Below, one piece after another: positions 23,129 to 32,638 of a stretch of DNA of 64,000 bases (its first letter is position 1; each line of letters opens with the position of its first letter). The DNA lies in contig CM022299.1 of assembly GCA_011799875.1 (NCBI GenBank), positions 215,022,070 to 215,086,069 of the forward strand, given 5' to 3'. The DNA is from Thinopyrum elongatum. Its lineage: Eukaryota > Streptophyta > Magnoliopsida > Poales > Poaceae. The notes below the pieces were generated by a model. It saw only the letters and a program-made list of their open reading frames with translations, searched no databases and had not been told where the DNA came from. The position numbers were made by a program, and so were the translations under genes.

Positions 23129-25087
23129 TATGTCGTCTCAAGATTAAGAGGGCGAGAGCTATGTCACTGATTATATCACAAACCCAAAGGTCTATGGGGA
23201 GGTGGATCATTACGGTTGGACCACGGATGAGGAGGAAGACATGGACATGGAGAAAACAGGGGACGATAGCTTGAAGATGAAGATCCACTACCTCAACCTG
23301 GAGATATGCACGTGGAATTCAAGAAGTCAAGCCTTCCTAATAGAGGAAACAAATCTAAGGTTCAATTTATCCCATCCCATTTTTTGCAGGAAAGCTAGGC
23401 GGCATTATGCAAAAGGGTATTAAAGCTTGAGCTAGAGAATGATGATCTAAGGGAGGAAAATTTTAGCCTTAGACGCAAGCTGGAGAAGAAGAATGCTACC
23501 ACACCACCATCACCACCTCCGAAGAAGGAGACTTGAGTACACATGTATGGGCACTCCCCTTGGCTTATGCCAAGCTTGGGGGAGGTGCCCCGGTATCGTA
23601 TCACCATCATATCTTTATCTTTATTGTTTATCTTAGTTCGATCCTTTTGATTAAATCTTGATCTAGTAGAATAAAAGTTTTAGTATGATCTAGTCTTTGA
23701 GTTTTGCTTTGTGTTCCATCTATGTAATCGAGTGCGAGAGTTATATAATAAAGGTTAGTTTTGAGTTGAGGGCTTTGCTTTCTTTCTTTGATCTTGGAGA
23801 AGAAAAAGAATAAAATAAATAAAAATATTATATAATAATCTTATGGAGAGTGATGACTTCACATATAAGAAGTATGTCGCATGAAAGTTGTTGAGGGTTG
23901 ACAAAGATAGTTCTGGTCATTGTTGCAATTAATTGGAAGTAATAAAGAAAGAGAGGTTTCACATATAAATACACTATCTTGGACATCTTTTGTGATTGTG
24001 AGAACTCATTAAAATATTATATGCTAAAAAGTTGATGTTGGACAAGGAAGACAACATAATGGGTTATGTTTTCTTATATCCGAATAGAAGTTATAATGTC
24101 CTGGATCCTCCAACATGTTGGGCTTGCTTTCTATTCCTTGCTATCCAAAAATTCCGCACTAACCAGAGATACTACTTGTGCATCCAAAACCCTTAACCCA
24201 GTTTTGCCATGAGAGTCCACTATATCTACCTATGGATTGAGTAAGATCCTTCAAGTAAGTTGTCATCGGTGCAAGCAATAAAAATTGCTCTCTAAATATG
24301 TATGATCTTTTAGTGTGAGGAAAATAAGCTTTATACGAACTTGTGATGGGGAAGAAATAAAAGCGATAGACTGCATAATAAAGTTCTCTATCACAAGCGG
24401 CAATATAAGGTGACGTTCTTTTGCATTAAGATTTCTTGCATCCAACCAAAAAGCGCATGACAACCTCTGCTTCCCTCTGCGAAGGGCCTATCTTTTACTT
24501 TTATCTTCTACCTTTATACAAGAGTCATGGTGATCTTCACCCTTCCTTTTATATTTTCTCTTTTTGGCAAGCACTATGTGTTGGGGAAAGCTCCACACAT
24601 ACATATCCACTCGGATGTAGGTGATCATAAACTATTATTGTTGACATTACCCTTGAGGTAAATGGTTGGGAGGTGAAACTATAAGCCCCTATCTTCCTAT
24701 GTGTTTGATTAAAGCTTTGATCTCATAGGTATCGCGTGAGTGCTAGCAATTATGAAATATTAAATGATGGTTGAGTATGTGAACTTGCTAAATAAGAGCT
24801 ATTACATTGACTCTTTCCGATGTTATGATAAATTGCAATTGCTTCAATGACTGAGATCATAGTTTGCTAGTTTTCAATAAAGCTCTTGGCTTCATACTTT
24901 ACCTTGTGAACAAATTATCACTTTAGCACAAGAAGTTATATGACAATATATTGCTATTCTAAAAGATGATCATGATGCCCTCATGTCCGTATTTTATTTT
25001 ATCCACACCTCTATCTCTAAACATGTGGACATGATTATCGATTTCGGCTTTCGCTTGAGGACAAGCGAGGTCTAAGCTCGGGCGAGT
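23129..25087 (+). other. Gypsy-A region between pol and 3' LTR
   Basis: About 1.96 kb. It includes a short Glu/Lys-rich ORF piece (23400-23535), the motif CTTGGGGGAGGTGCC (23575-23589), which in Athila-like grass elements follows pol, and a long AT-rich non-coding stretch. The tract before the 3' LTR is GAGGTCTAAGCTCGGGCGAG (25067-25086), a weak PPT. I see no convincing env-like ORF. Confidence 0.6.
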
Positions 25088-26591
25088 TGATACGTCCATT
25101 TTGCATCATGTTTTTATGTTGATATTTATTGAATTATGGGCTGTTATTTCACATTATGGTACAATACTTATGCCTTTTCTCTCTTATTTTACAAGATTTA
25201 CATGAAGAGGGAGAATGCCAACAGTTGGAATTCTGGACTGGAAAGGAGCAAATCTGAGATACCTATTCTGCACAACTCCAAATGTGCTGAAAATTTACGG
25301 AGAATTGTTTTGGAATATATAAAAAAATATTGGGCCAAGAAATAATAGAAGGGGACCCACCAGGTGGCCACAAGCCTGGGGGGTGCGCCCTACCCCCAGG
25401 GCGCGCCCCCTGAGCTTGTGGGCCCCCTGGCCAGCCCCGGGTGTCCATCTTCTACTATATGAAATGTTTTGACCTAGAAAAAAAATCAGAAGGAAGCTTT
25501 CAGGACGAAACGCCGCCGGAAGTAATCTAGGGCTCCGGCAGAGCGATTCTGCAGGGGAAACTTCCCTCCGGGAGGGAGAAATCGAAGCCATCGTCATCAC
25601 CAACGATCCTCTCATCATGGGAGGGTCAATCTTCATCAACATCTTCACTAGCACCATCTCCTCTCAAACCCTAGTTCATCGCTTGTATTCAATCTTTGTC
25701 TCAGAACCTCAGATTGGTACCTGTGGGTTGCTAGTAGTGTTGATTACTCCTTGTAGTTGATGCTAGTTGGTTTATTTGGAGGAAGATCACACGTTAATAT
25801 CCTTAATGATATTTATTACCCCTCTGATCTTGAACATGAGCATAATTTGTGAGTAGTTATGTTTGTTCCTGAGGACATGGGAGAAGTCTTGTTATAAGTA
25901 ATCATGTGAATTTGTTATTCGTTCGATATTTTGATGAGGTGTATATTGTCTTTCCTCTAGTGGTGTTATGTGAACGTTGACTACATGACATTTCACCATT
26001 ATTTGGGCCTAGGGGAAGACTTTGGGAAGTAATAAGTAGATGATGGGTTGCTAGAGTGACAGAAGCTTAAACCCTAGTTTATGCATTGTTTCGTAAGGGG
26101 CTGATTTGGATCCACATGTTTCATGCTATGGTTAGATTTATCTTAATTCTTCTTTCGTACTTGCGGATGCTTGCGAGAGGGGTTAATCATAAGTGTGAGG
26201 GTTGTCCAAGTAAGGACAACACCCAAGCACCGGTCCACCCACATATCAAATTATCAAAGTAACGGACGCGAATCATATGAGCATGATGAAAACTAACTTG
26301 ACGATAATTTCCATGTGTCCTCGTGAGAGCTTTGCTTTATATAAGCGTTAGTCCAGGCTTATCCTTTGCTATAAAAAGGATTGGGACACCTTGCTGCACC
26401 TTTGCTACACTTATTACTGGTTACCCGTTACGAATGATCTTACTACCAAACTATTTGTTACCGACAATTTCAGTGCCTGCAGAAAATACCTTGCTGAATA
26501 CCACTTGTCATTTGCTTCTGCTCCTCGTTGGGTTCGACACTCTTACTTATTGAAAGGACTACGATTGATCCCCTATACTTGTGGGTCATCA
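25088..26591 (+). repeat. Gypsy-A 3' LTR
   Basis: Partner of 16756-18245. It has extra GC-rich text near 25370-25410 (GGGTGCGCCC and GGGCGCGCCC palindromes) upstream of the TATA-like ACTATATGAAA (25453-25463). Confidence 0.9.
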
Positions 26592-27538
26592 GTGGTACTA
26601 CCGCTCCTCGGAGCGGTACTACCACTTAGAAGGCTGCTGGAGGGATTAAGTGAACAGGCACGAGAGGTTCCAACCCCCATACCTATTCACTTCGTCTCCC
26701 TCCCTGCGAACTTTTCTGCAGCGCTAGAACCGCCATTGCTACCGCCCCCAGCTCGCCGCATCTGGTCTATATTCCTTGATTCCGACTGGTGGGATCGTTC
26801 CCCACCTTCTCCTCTTGCCATGGATGCCGATATTGCCCCTGTTTCTCGCTCCCACGGTTCTATTTTTTGAATCTAGGCTTTAGGGCAATGCAGTCTTGTT
26901 CATCTATTTTTGGCTAAATATGGCAAATTTAGGATGAGGAATGATTGATAGATAGGAGAGTAGAAGATTTATTGAAGAAGTTTCAAAGTTTGGTGGTTCC
27001 AATACTACCGGATCTCGCCGTGGTCATGCACCTGAGACTTGGGCGGTACTACCGCTCACCCCAAAGTGGTACTACCTCTTTAGCCCCAAGCGGTGCTACC
27101 GCGGCAAGACCACGGTACTACCGCTTGAACCACCAGCCCTCTATTTTGCTACAACACTGCTCCTCTCTTCAAACTAATTTATTTGGCTTATGCATTTCTT
27201 TTACACTTGCTTTTCCTTCTGTTTTGTGTCATGTTCAGGTGGTAGTGGCTCCGGTCCTTATGTGGCTCTTCGCAAGAACCCAAAGTGCGAGTGTATCGCT
27301 AGTGATGAAGAAGAGGGTCCCCATGCACCAGTCAGGCAGTCCGGAAGGACCAAGTCCATTGCCAAGAAGTAGAAGGAGAAGCCAAGTCTATGATGGAGAT
27401 GAATGCCAATGAATATTGAGCTTATCGTGAACAGAATCCCTACACCTGTCCACAGGATCCAGCTCTGCAGGGTCGCTGATGCGGAGCATTCTTCGGTCAT
27501 CCCCATGGACTCTACTATAGCTCATAAGTACCACGTGG
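26592..27538 (+). pseudogene. Copia-1 extra ORF region, truncated
   Basis: It continues Copia-1 after Gypsy-A. Palindromes (GTGGTACTACCGC, GCGGTACTACCAC) lie at 26592-26630 and again at 27040-27130. Between them is a GC-richer 5'-UTR-like stretch (26680-26870). A splice acceptor TTTTGTGTCATGTTCAG ends at 27238, followed by an ORF with SGSGPYVALRKNPKCEC, SDEEEGPHAPVRQSGRTKS and a stop at 27370. Then comes a piece, AYREQNPYTCPQDPAL (27419-27466), that resembles the start of the plant-transposon-protein domain also present in Copia-3. This matches the layout of the extra ORF in Copia-3. The sequence stops being Copia-like at about 27538. Confidence 0.5.
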
Positions 27539-27905
27539 ACCCATGACAAGAGCTCGCGCACATGCCATCGAAACCGAGGTGAACTCACTCCTCTACGAGA
27601 TTGATATGGATATGGACGGAACTTGGATGCTACCTCACCAAAGAGTACTATGTGTCATTAGGTACGAAGATGGCCTCCACCAAGCAACTAAGGAGCATCC
27701 CCGAGGCCTAGGAGAAGGACCCCAAGGCCACATGGAAGATAGAGGCAACCACCAAGACGAAGGCCGCACCTCCCAGGCAACCCCGTGCGCACAGGCCTCC
27801 TTGACCCCGTGCCCACGAATTACCCGGAGACCTACTGGAAGTGAAGACACGCACCTCCGTGTGCATGGCCTCCAGACCCCGTGTCCACGGGCCTCGCCGC
27901 TGTAG
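27539..27905 (+). pseudogene. Gypsy-B pol C-terminus
   Basis: The ORF starts MTRARAHAIETEVNSLLYEI and continues LPHQRVLCVIRYEDG. The phrase TRARA..IETEVNSLL with LLP...LCVIRY is the C-terminal tail of many grass Gypsy polyproteins. After about 60 codons the text becomes Pro/His/Arg-rich because the frame runs into the LTR. The junction with Copia-1 lies a few bases before the ATG (27543). The upstream pol is missing. Confidence 0.5.
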
Positions 27906-28424
27906 CACCCTGTGCGCACGGGCGTGTACCATGCCCACGGGACCCCCGTGCGCACGGGCCTCACTTACCCTGTGCGCACAACCCTCCTAGGACTCGGCCA
28001 TGAACTTCTTGTTTTACCCTCAACTCGTCCCTAACCTCCATCTCTCTATATATTTCGTGCCTAGGACATTGTTTAGGGTTAATAAAGTATTATGAGACAT
28101 TAGAGAGAGCTTTGCTCCTTGTACCACTCCTCTAGGAGATAAATACCTCCTAGGAGAAGATCCCTAGTGGATTCAAGACCCCTTCAAGGGGAGGATCTCT
28201 CTAGATCATCAAGACCTCATCTCCTCTTGGATTTGGGAAGAACTCTATCATTGTGCTTGTTTTCCTTGGATTATTCTTGTATTCATGTGGATCTCATGTG
28301 TGCTACTCTAGTGGATGTGTAATTGGGTTTTGTTTGAGTGATTTCTCCTTTGTGTTCTTGTGAGTTCATCCCATTTCCCCCTCCTAGTGTGAAAAGATCT
28401 CCCTTAGGGTTCCACCCGACAACA
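27700..28424 (+). repeat. Gypsy-B LTR (left boundary uncertain)
   Basis: It ends CCCGACAACA at 28424, four bases before a PBS. It holds a palindrome array (27781-27985), a TATA box CTATATATTT (28046-28055), and a transcribed-leader-like stretch with CTCCTAGGAG palindromes (28128-28160). The left end cannot be set because no second LTR of this family is in the window; pol-like coding text overlaps up to about 27700. Because a PBS follows it, this is a 5' LTR, yet pol tail precedes it, so either two elements are joined here or recombination occurred. Confidence 0.5.
27781..27985. promoter_or_regulatory. Palindrome array in Gypsy-B LTR (CCCGTGCGCACGGG)
   Basis: Seven or eight full or partial copies: CCCGTGCGCACAGG (27782), CCCGTGCCCACGAA (27806), CCCGTGTCCACGGG (27878), CTGTGCGCACGGG (27910), ATGCCCACGGG (27931), the perfect 14-base palindrome CCCGTGCGCACGGG (27945-27958) and CTGTGCGCACA (27970). 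The array ends 60 bp upstream of the TATA box at 28046. Confidence 0.7.
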
Positions 28425-28427
28425 TCT

Positions 28428-28439
28428 TGGTATCGGAGC
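28428..28439 (+). other. Gypsy-B primer binding site, split by insertion
   Basis: TGGTATCGGAGC differs by one base from the initiator-Met PBS TGGTATCAGAGC. Tat-N1 is inserted immediately after it, and the duplicated AGAGC appears on the other side at 35556-35560. Confidence 0.75.
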
Positions 28440-29315
28440 TGTTGGATTCAGGGCTCCACAGACCCAAGAAGGTTCGAACTCTGGGGCGTGTACGAAGATC
28501 TCACCCTCTCTAGCCTCGAGCTCGTCGCCCTATAGCCTAGCCTTGCCGGATACACGCTCGAGCGGGGAAGAAGATGGACACGGCAGTTTACCCTGGTTCT
28601 GGCCACCTTACGGTGTAAAACCCTACTCCTGCTTTGTGGTGGATTGGCCTCACGAGGAGGTTTGAGGATGAACTAGTACAGTGGATGAGCTGCCACGCGA
28701 GGGTTCGGGGGGTGAGAATGAGTCGACCCCTTCTACGGTGGTGGCTAACCTATATTTATAGTGGCCTCGGTCCTCTTCCCTGGAAACTTAGGCAGGAAGG
28801 GATTCCACAACGGCCAATTTGAAAGGGGACAAGAGGTACATCCTATCCTGGCAAAAGGTGGTCTTCTCCTGCAAAGCTTCTGGTCGTGACGCAGCAGTGG
28901 GCTCGGCGATGACATCCGTCCTGCTGAGCTCGTGGTCTTGGTCTCGTTGCACCGGAATGGAAACCTTTGGGGGATTCCTTGGGAACCCACATCTGTCCTT
29001 GCTCCCTTAGCACCGAAAGGGAAACTGTCTCCTCTGCGCCCGCTGGCGCCTGCCTAGTCTTGGTCGTCATGGCTCATGTCATCGCAGCCTCGTGAGGCTG
29101 GGCACTTGCATAGGAATCTCCCCTCCTCGGGAGGCAGCCTGGGGAGACCGCCCCCTCTGGAGGTCTTGGTGTCGTACGCCTCGCGAGGCCAAGGGGCCCT
29201 CGCTAGGGTCCTGTCTTGGTAGTCTTGAAGATGGGCCGTACCGGGCCATCGAGGGAGCCACGCCGCGGGCTGCAGGCAGGCAAGTCTGGGTACCCTGGTT
29301 CCCAGAACACCGACA
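28440..29315 (-). repeat. Tat-N1 3' LTR
   Basis: 876 bp, same length as its partner at 34680-35555. It contains a TATA-like TATATTTATAG on the plus strand near 28750. Confidence 0.85.
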
Positions 29316-29330
29316 GTAGCCCCCTGGCCC
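29316..29330 (-). other. Tat-N1 polypurine tract
   Basis: The minus strand reads GGGCCAGGGGGCTAC just before the LTR start TGTCGGTG; GGGGGCTACTGT at the PPT/LTR junction is common in grass Gypsy elements. Confidence 0.7.
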
Positions 29331-29613
29331 AAGGCGCGCTCGAGCTGGCTTCGAGGCGAAGCCAAGGGGCAAGGGCGAAGCGCCGCGGGCCCCAATAGCC
29401 TACAGGCCAGGCTGACGCGTGGCGCTTGACGGGACGCGGACGCCTCCACTTCCCCACATCACCTCGGGCAACCGCCCAGGCTGACAAAAGGCTGGCGCAT
29501 GCCCGCAGAGCCATTATTGCCCCGCTGCGCGCTTGCCTTTTGCCCGTCCTTCTCTTTGCAAGCTTGTGCCTTCTTTGCCGGATTCCACGCCAGCTCCAAT
29601 CCACCCCACCGCC

Positions 29614-30882
29614 ATGGCCCCCAAGAAGAAGAGAGGCAGGGCTCCGGCAACGACGGAGCCCCCGCCGGGGCCGGAGCCCGCGCTGGGCCGGCCCACCGTG
29701 ATCAACCGCGAGGGTCCGGAGAATGTCCGGCCCGCGATTGCCACCGACTCCAACGAGTGGAAGGCAACGAAGATCTGGCCGGACTCCCGGTCTTTGGTTG
29801 ACATGGAGGCTACCAACATCCCTCTCCATCTTCACGCCCTTTTCTCTGGTCTGCTGCCGCCATTCTTCAACTTCTTCAATGCCGTGCTTACGCACCACCA
29901 AATCCACGCGCTCCACCTGGATCCTGGGTCCATCTTCCTTCTCTCCGCCTTCGCGTTCCTGTGCGAGGCCTTCGGGGGGATCACCCCGTCCGTGGCCCTG
30001 TTCCGCCACTTCTTCTCCCTCCAAATGGTCGTCGGTGGGCAGCACTTGGGGTGCATGTTGCTTCGGGCGGTGGCGGCGACTGAGGGCGCCGACATCGACC
30101 CCATGCTTCACCCGGACGCAGCAGGATTCAGGAAGCAGTGGGTGTATGTTGACGCCACCACGTACAGCCCCTTGCTCCTGATCCCCACGGCCCCTGCGGA
30201 GCCGAGCTCCGGTTGCGAGCACGCGGAGCTCATCGACCCGCGGCTCGCGCGGGTCATGGCTAGGTTGGCCGTCTTGAGGGAGGCGGGCGTGACGATGGCG
30301 TTGGTGGTGAAGGAGTTCATCCGGCGGCACATCACCCACTCCAGCGCCATTCTCGCCCAATGTGGGCCTTCACTGGCCCCGAAGATGCCGTGAGGCTCCA
30401 GAAGCCTTCGCTTCACTCCAACACATTGTGCGGGGTGCTTCGCCTTCTGACTGGTGGCGAGCCCGCTGATCTCCCATCTGGAGGGTCTCCCCTGTACAAT
30501 TACCCGAACGGGGGAGCCTTCGCCGGTAAGATGCCGCGCTTCGACGAATGGGGGCTGCTTCCCAAGGACCACGTGGGGCCCTGTGACAACCCCTGCTGGT
30601 GACCCTGGGGTCCAGGGGTCCGGAGCTGTGCGCCCCCGTGATAGCCGTAGGGGGGCTTCCTGAGCCGCACGCTCTTGAAGCATCAGTCCCCACTCCTCCG
30701 AGCGGCAGAGGAGACGCCTCGCTTGGGGACACGGCCTCCACCCCCGCAGTGGGAGGCCACGTGCCAGGCTCCAACATGCTGCCCTTTGGTCCTCGCGCAT
30801 CCCGGAGGAGGAAGGAGTCCGATGGCCGCCGCAGCCCTGCCCCACGGGCCCTGAAGAGGAGGAGGTGGATTGTCGTGGACGA
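29614..30882 (+). pseudogene. Tat-N1 antisense ORF, exon 1 (PF04195-like)
   Basis: ATG at 29614 in a strong plant context (CCACCGCCATGG) opens MAPKKKRGRAPATTEP. The core reads LHALFSGLLPPFFNFFNAVL, IHALHLDPGSIFLLSAFAFL and CEAFGGITPSVALFRHFFSL, which I recognise as the 'putative gypsy type transposon' family (PF04195) common in grasses. The frame stops at 30391-30393; coding continues in a second frame (MPRFDEWGLL, 30530) and a third (30599-30882) ending RALKRRRWIVVDE at a splice donor. The role of this protein family is unknown. It lies on the strand opposite to the element's LTR/PBS/PPT polarity, as extra antisense ORFs do in Tat-lineage elements. Confidence 0.7.
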
Positions 30883-30943
30883 GTAAGCACCCTGCCTTCT
30901 TTGATCCTCATGCATCATGTTTTTTCTGACTCTTGTTCCTCAG
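30883..30943 (+). other. Intron of Tat-N1 antisense ORF
   Basis: GTAAGCACC...TTGTTCCTCAG, 61 bp. Joining GAC-GA to G-TTC restores the frame into exon 2. The equivalent place in Tat-N2 has a 68-bp intron starting GTAAGCACT. At 61 bp it is near the lower limit for plant introns. Confidence 0.65.
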
Positions 30944-32638
30944 GTTCCCCTCCGACGAAGGAACGGGCCTGTCTCGGTCGCCGCCACCGGAGGGCCCTGG
31001 TCCCGTCGCGACCTCGTGCCTCATGAACCGCACAATTGTGCGCAAGGAGGCACCCACACCCAAATCGAGGCCAATCCCGGGGGGCCTCGGGCCTGCATTC
31101 CCGGCATCCATCCTCAGGGGCGGCCTCCGGATTGCGGGGGCAGTGCCTAGGGCTCCCCCACTGATCCTTGCCGGTGGCCAGGCGACTCGTGCCACAGCAT
31201 CATCTTCAAGCAGAGGGGTGAGTCCACGTCGGGCCTCGCCTCGGACCAGAGGGCCGGGTGAGGGAGCCCCAGCCCCCGGGCCCTTGCCGGGGGCGGGCGA
31301 GTCTTCGTGCGCCTCCTCTACCGACTGGGGCGTGGAGGAAGGCCTTGGCCAGGCGTTGGAGCTTGCGCGTGGGTGCGGCATCGTCCGGCATGGCCTTCTC
31401 CAGGAGGCGGTGAGCGCGCTCGGGTGCCTTGGGGTGGAGCTCGGCGACATCGACACACGCCTTGAGGGGGAGCGCTCATTCCTGGCGCGTGAGTGGGGCC
31501 GGCTCAAGGTCGCCGTCAACTTCGGTCGCCTACAGCGCGAGCATGCTCGCGGGGAAGTGGAGGAGTGCCTTGCCGCGGCGAGGGAGGCTCGCGATCATGC
31601 CCTGGAGGAGGCCCGAGCCGCGGATTGCCGTCGCGAGGCGGCCGAGAGGCGCGAGAAGGTCGAGCTTTGAACGCCGCTCTCGAGAGACAAGTCTCGGCGC
31701 GCAAAGCCGCGCTTGCCGCCTCGGCGGGCGGGCCACCAATGAGCGAAGCAAGGCTCCGCACGCTGAGGACATGTTGACGATGGAGGCGTTGGAGCAGAGC
31801 CTGGAGCGCGAGCGGTTGGAGGTGATGGAGCGCCAAGTGGCCACTGCTGAGGACGCTCTCGCTTCTCGGGAGGCGACAATCCAGAGAGAGGCTGACGGGA
31901 AGGTTGCGGGGGTTCGCAAGGCTCTCACCGAGGAATACCGCCAGAAGCTGGAGCTTCAAGAGACTCGCTTCTGCACGCGGCACAGTGAGCTGAAGGGCGA
32001 GGCCGACGGCCTCAAGGAGAAGCTAGCCGCGGCGGAGCGGCGCGAGAGAGCCGCGGTGGACGCTCAGGCCACGGCCGAGGCCACACTATCCTTTCTCTAC
32101 AAGCAGGTGTAAGGCGTTTCCTCCCTCGTGGAGAAAGCTTCGGACGAGGCGAGCCGAGCTCGGGTGCTGCAGCGCGAGCGCTCCCAGATGTTCGAGGCCC
32201 TTGGGCATAGGGCCAATCGGGCTCTGAGCGGCATTTGTGACTAGAACGTCTCCACCCTCTTGTTGCTGATGATGCCGGCTACCTCAACTTCTTCACCAAG
32301 GTCGTGGAATGCCTTGAAGGTGGAGCCGAGAAGGTGCGCCAGCTCGTCAAGGAGAAGAGCCGCAGCCTTCTCGCACGTGCGTTCTTGTGCGTCTTCAGCC
32401 ACCTTCTCCGCTCCGATCCTGACTTTGACTTCGAGGCCGCAATAGCCCCCGTGCCCGGAGCGATCCAAGGCGCCCTGGCGGACTGGGTGGAAGATCACAT
32501 GGACGACCTAATCGCGGAGCTTGCCCCCGCCGGCGACGCAGGTCCGCTTGTGATCGAGGAACGCGGGGCTGACGATGATGACGACGGCAACGGCAACAGT
32601 GACGACGCGTCTCCCTAGGCTGTTTTCTCCTGTTTTCC
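30944..32638 (+). pseudogene. Tat-N1 antisense ORF, exon 2 (coiled coil and C-terminus)
   Basis: After the intron a Pro/Ser/Arg-rich linker (30944-31310) leads into an Ala/Glu/Arg-rich coiled coil (VEECLAAAREARDHALEEAR, to the stop at 31668-31670). A frame change follows, with the coil continuing at 31771-32112 (MEALEQSLERERLEVMERQ...LKEKLAAAERRERAAVDAQA, stop 32110). The C-terminal globular part is in a further frame (32304-32618): ECLEGGAEKVRQLVKEKSRS, LARAFLCVFSHLLRSDPDFD, WVEDHMDDLIAELAPAG and an acidic tail. The coil plus FxxLLR-DPxFDF end is the usual architecture of this grass family. At least two frameshifts and stops at 31668 and 32110 break it. Confidence 0.65.

Larger units (their letters stand above)
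16756..26591 (+). mobile_element. Gypsy-A, Athila-like, full length
   Basis: Two LTRs (16756-18245, 1490 bp; 25088-26591, 1504 bp) begin TGATACGTCC and end GGGTCATCA. The element is flanked by the exact 5-bp duplication GTGGT (16751-16755 and 26592-26596). The PBS is TGGTGCCGTTGCCGG. The polyprotein frame is gag, protease, RT, RNase H, integrase (Gypsy order), and its DLGAS protease and VFMDDFSVYG RT text are Athila-clade traits. Only three in-frame stops and one frameshift break about 4.7 kb of coding sequence. It inserted into a Copia-1 palindrome (the TSD GTGGT is part of GTGGTACTACC). Confidence 0.95.
5562..27538 (+). mobile_element. Copia-1, Sirevirus-like element, twice interrupted
   Basis: A Copia retrotransposon on the plus strand: 5' LTR (5562-7079), initiator-Met-type PBS (7082-7093), gag (7131-8664 and 11773-12790), protease-integrase (12825-14166), RT-RNase H (14191-16128), then a long 3' region (16129-16755 and 26592-27538). 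CACTA-1 splits gag and Gypsy-A splits the 3' region. The Copia order (integrase before RT), the long coiled-coil gag extension, the palindrome-rich LTR and the extra region after pol fit the Sirevirus/Maximus lineage. No 3' LTR is seen; the element is cut at about 27538, where Gypsy-B begins. Without the insertions, the remaining Copia-1 sequence is about 9 kb. Confidence 0.75.

Noticed and set aside
29203..30360. A 385-residue open frame on the minus strand
   Set aside because: It mirrors the GC-rich PF04195-like ORF on the plus strand; the residues are Arg/Gly/Pro-rich without motifs, so it is a shadow frame.
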